Assembly: GCA_041584755.1 (NCBI GenBank) | Contig: JBFHDK010000031.1 | Span: 1-34,687 of the forward strand | Direction: 5' to 3' | Length of the DNA stretch: 34,687 nt | DNA from: HB2-32-21 sp003448675 | GTDB taxonomy: Bacteria; Pseudomonadota; Gammaproteobacteria; Pseudomonadales; Porticoccaceae | Notes under the pieces: model-generated | What the model was told of the DNA's origin: nothing | Databases searched by the model: none | What the model saw: the letters and a program-made list of their open reading frames with translations, nothing else | Translations under genes and position numbers: made by a program | Shown here: piece by piece, positions 34,247 through 34,687 of the stretch | How positions within the stretch are numbered: the first letter of the stretch is position 1 | How the letters are laid out: each line of letters starts with the position of its first letter

Positions 34247-34687
34247 ATGCCAGCAGCCATTAACGGCATCGCCCATATTCAGCTCACCATCAACAACGCC
34301 GAACAGGGCCTGCCCTTCTGGGAAAAACTCTGTCATTTTCTGGGCATGGAAACCCTGATTCGCAACCCGGAAACGGTGTATTGCATTGGCGGTCGCACCG
34401 GCATCCTGGTGCGCGCGGCACCACCCAGCAAAGCGACGCGAACCTTTGATCAGGATACCAGCGGGTTACACCACTTTTGTCTGCGCGCCCGCGAACGGGA
34501 GGACGTGGACAGGGTGTTCGATTACGTCGAGAAAGAACTGAAAGCCCGCATCATCCACGGACCGGAGGACGGTTCACGCTTTGCGCCCGGCTATTACTCC
34601 ATTCTTTTCGAAGACCCCGACGGCATCCGGGTGGAGATAAACCATGTTCCCGGCCAGGGCCATTTTGGCCGGGGTGGCCGCCTGGGT
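34247..34687 (+). CDS. VOC family (glyoxalase-fold) protein, 3' end missing
   Basis: 147 codons are open from the ATG at 34247 to the window edge, with no stop, so the C-terminus is outside. The first strand (G-I-A-H-I-Q-L) and the second half (S-G-L-H-H-F-C-L-R-A, then F-E-D-P-D-G-I-R-V-E-I) show the vicinal-oxygen-chelate fold. Probable metal ligands are His10, His75 or His76, and Glu130. The family includes glyoxalase I, dioxygenases and resistance proteins; nothing here decides between them. AAAGAGAA lies shortly before the ATG. It is 34 bases downstream of the M48 protease gene on the same strand. Confidence 0.88.
   Translation, partial: MPAAINGIAHIQLTINNAEQGLPFWEKLCHFLGMETLIRNPETVYCIGGRTGILVRAAPPSKATRTFDQDTSGLHHFCLRAREREDVDRVFDYVEKELKARIIHGPEDGSRFAPGYYSILFEDPDGIRVEINHVPGQGHFGRGGRLG

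Overview
The window reads as chromosome of a gammaproteobacterium of the Pseudomonas/Cellvibrio type. The evidence is the gene order (aspS, yebC, ruvC, ruvA, ruvB, ybgC, tolQ, tolR, tolA, tolB, pal, cpoB, queE, queC, tRNA-Lys), the gammaproteobacterial form of the Tol-Pal and Ruv proteins, and moderately high GC with standard codon use. The species cannot be fixed from the sequence alone.

Layout. (1) Positions 1-3600 are a decayed accessory region: a pseudogene of a cysteine-rich repeat protein, an intact transglutaminase-like protein, a broken second transglutaminase, a small methyltransferase, and a hairpin-rich non-coding stretch carrying a 19-bp copy of the tRNA-Lys 3' end. (2) Positions 3632-16460, minus strand, are a conserved housekeeping block: tRNA-Lys, queC/queE (queuosine precursor synthesis), the complete Tol-Pal system, ruvABC (Holliday junction resolution), a small acidic protein, yebC, aspS and an FmdB-type zinc ribbon. 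(3) Positions 16823-19592 hold an HU-like DNA-binding protein, a HIT hydrolase and proS. (4) Positions 19661-32684, plus strand, hold twelve closely packed genes that look like one operon for an envelope-spanning machine. (5) The window ends with an M48 metalloprotease and a VOC-family protein cut by the window edge.

The twelve-gene cluster is the main point of interest. It encodes a MotA/TolQ/ExbB-like channel with four membrane segments and two von Willebrand A (vWA) proteins. Both vWA proteins begin with the same membrane segment, containing Asp17 and a C-G-F-G-A motif at identical positions, and that Asp matches the proton-carrying Asp of TolR. Around these are an actin/Hsp70-like cytoplasmic protein, a membrane-anchored PEGA-repeat protein with a formylglycine-enzyme-like domain lacking the catalytic cysteines, a membrane-anchored TPR protein, a TPR protein with a TonB-like C-terminus, four predicted outer-membrane lipoproteins and a small exported protein. 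My reading is an undescribed (to my knowledge) ion-driven 5:2-type motor in which the usual periplasmic domain of the B subunit is replaced by vWA domains. The parts are seen in the sequence; the machine is inference.

The same window therefore contains two apparent ion-driven envelope systems, the classical Tol-Pal set and this vWA-coupled set. That allows a direct internal comparison of their channel and partner subunits.
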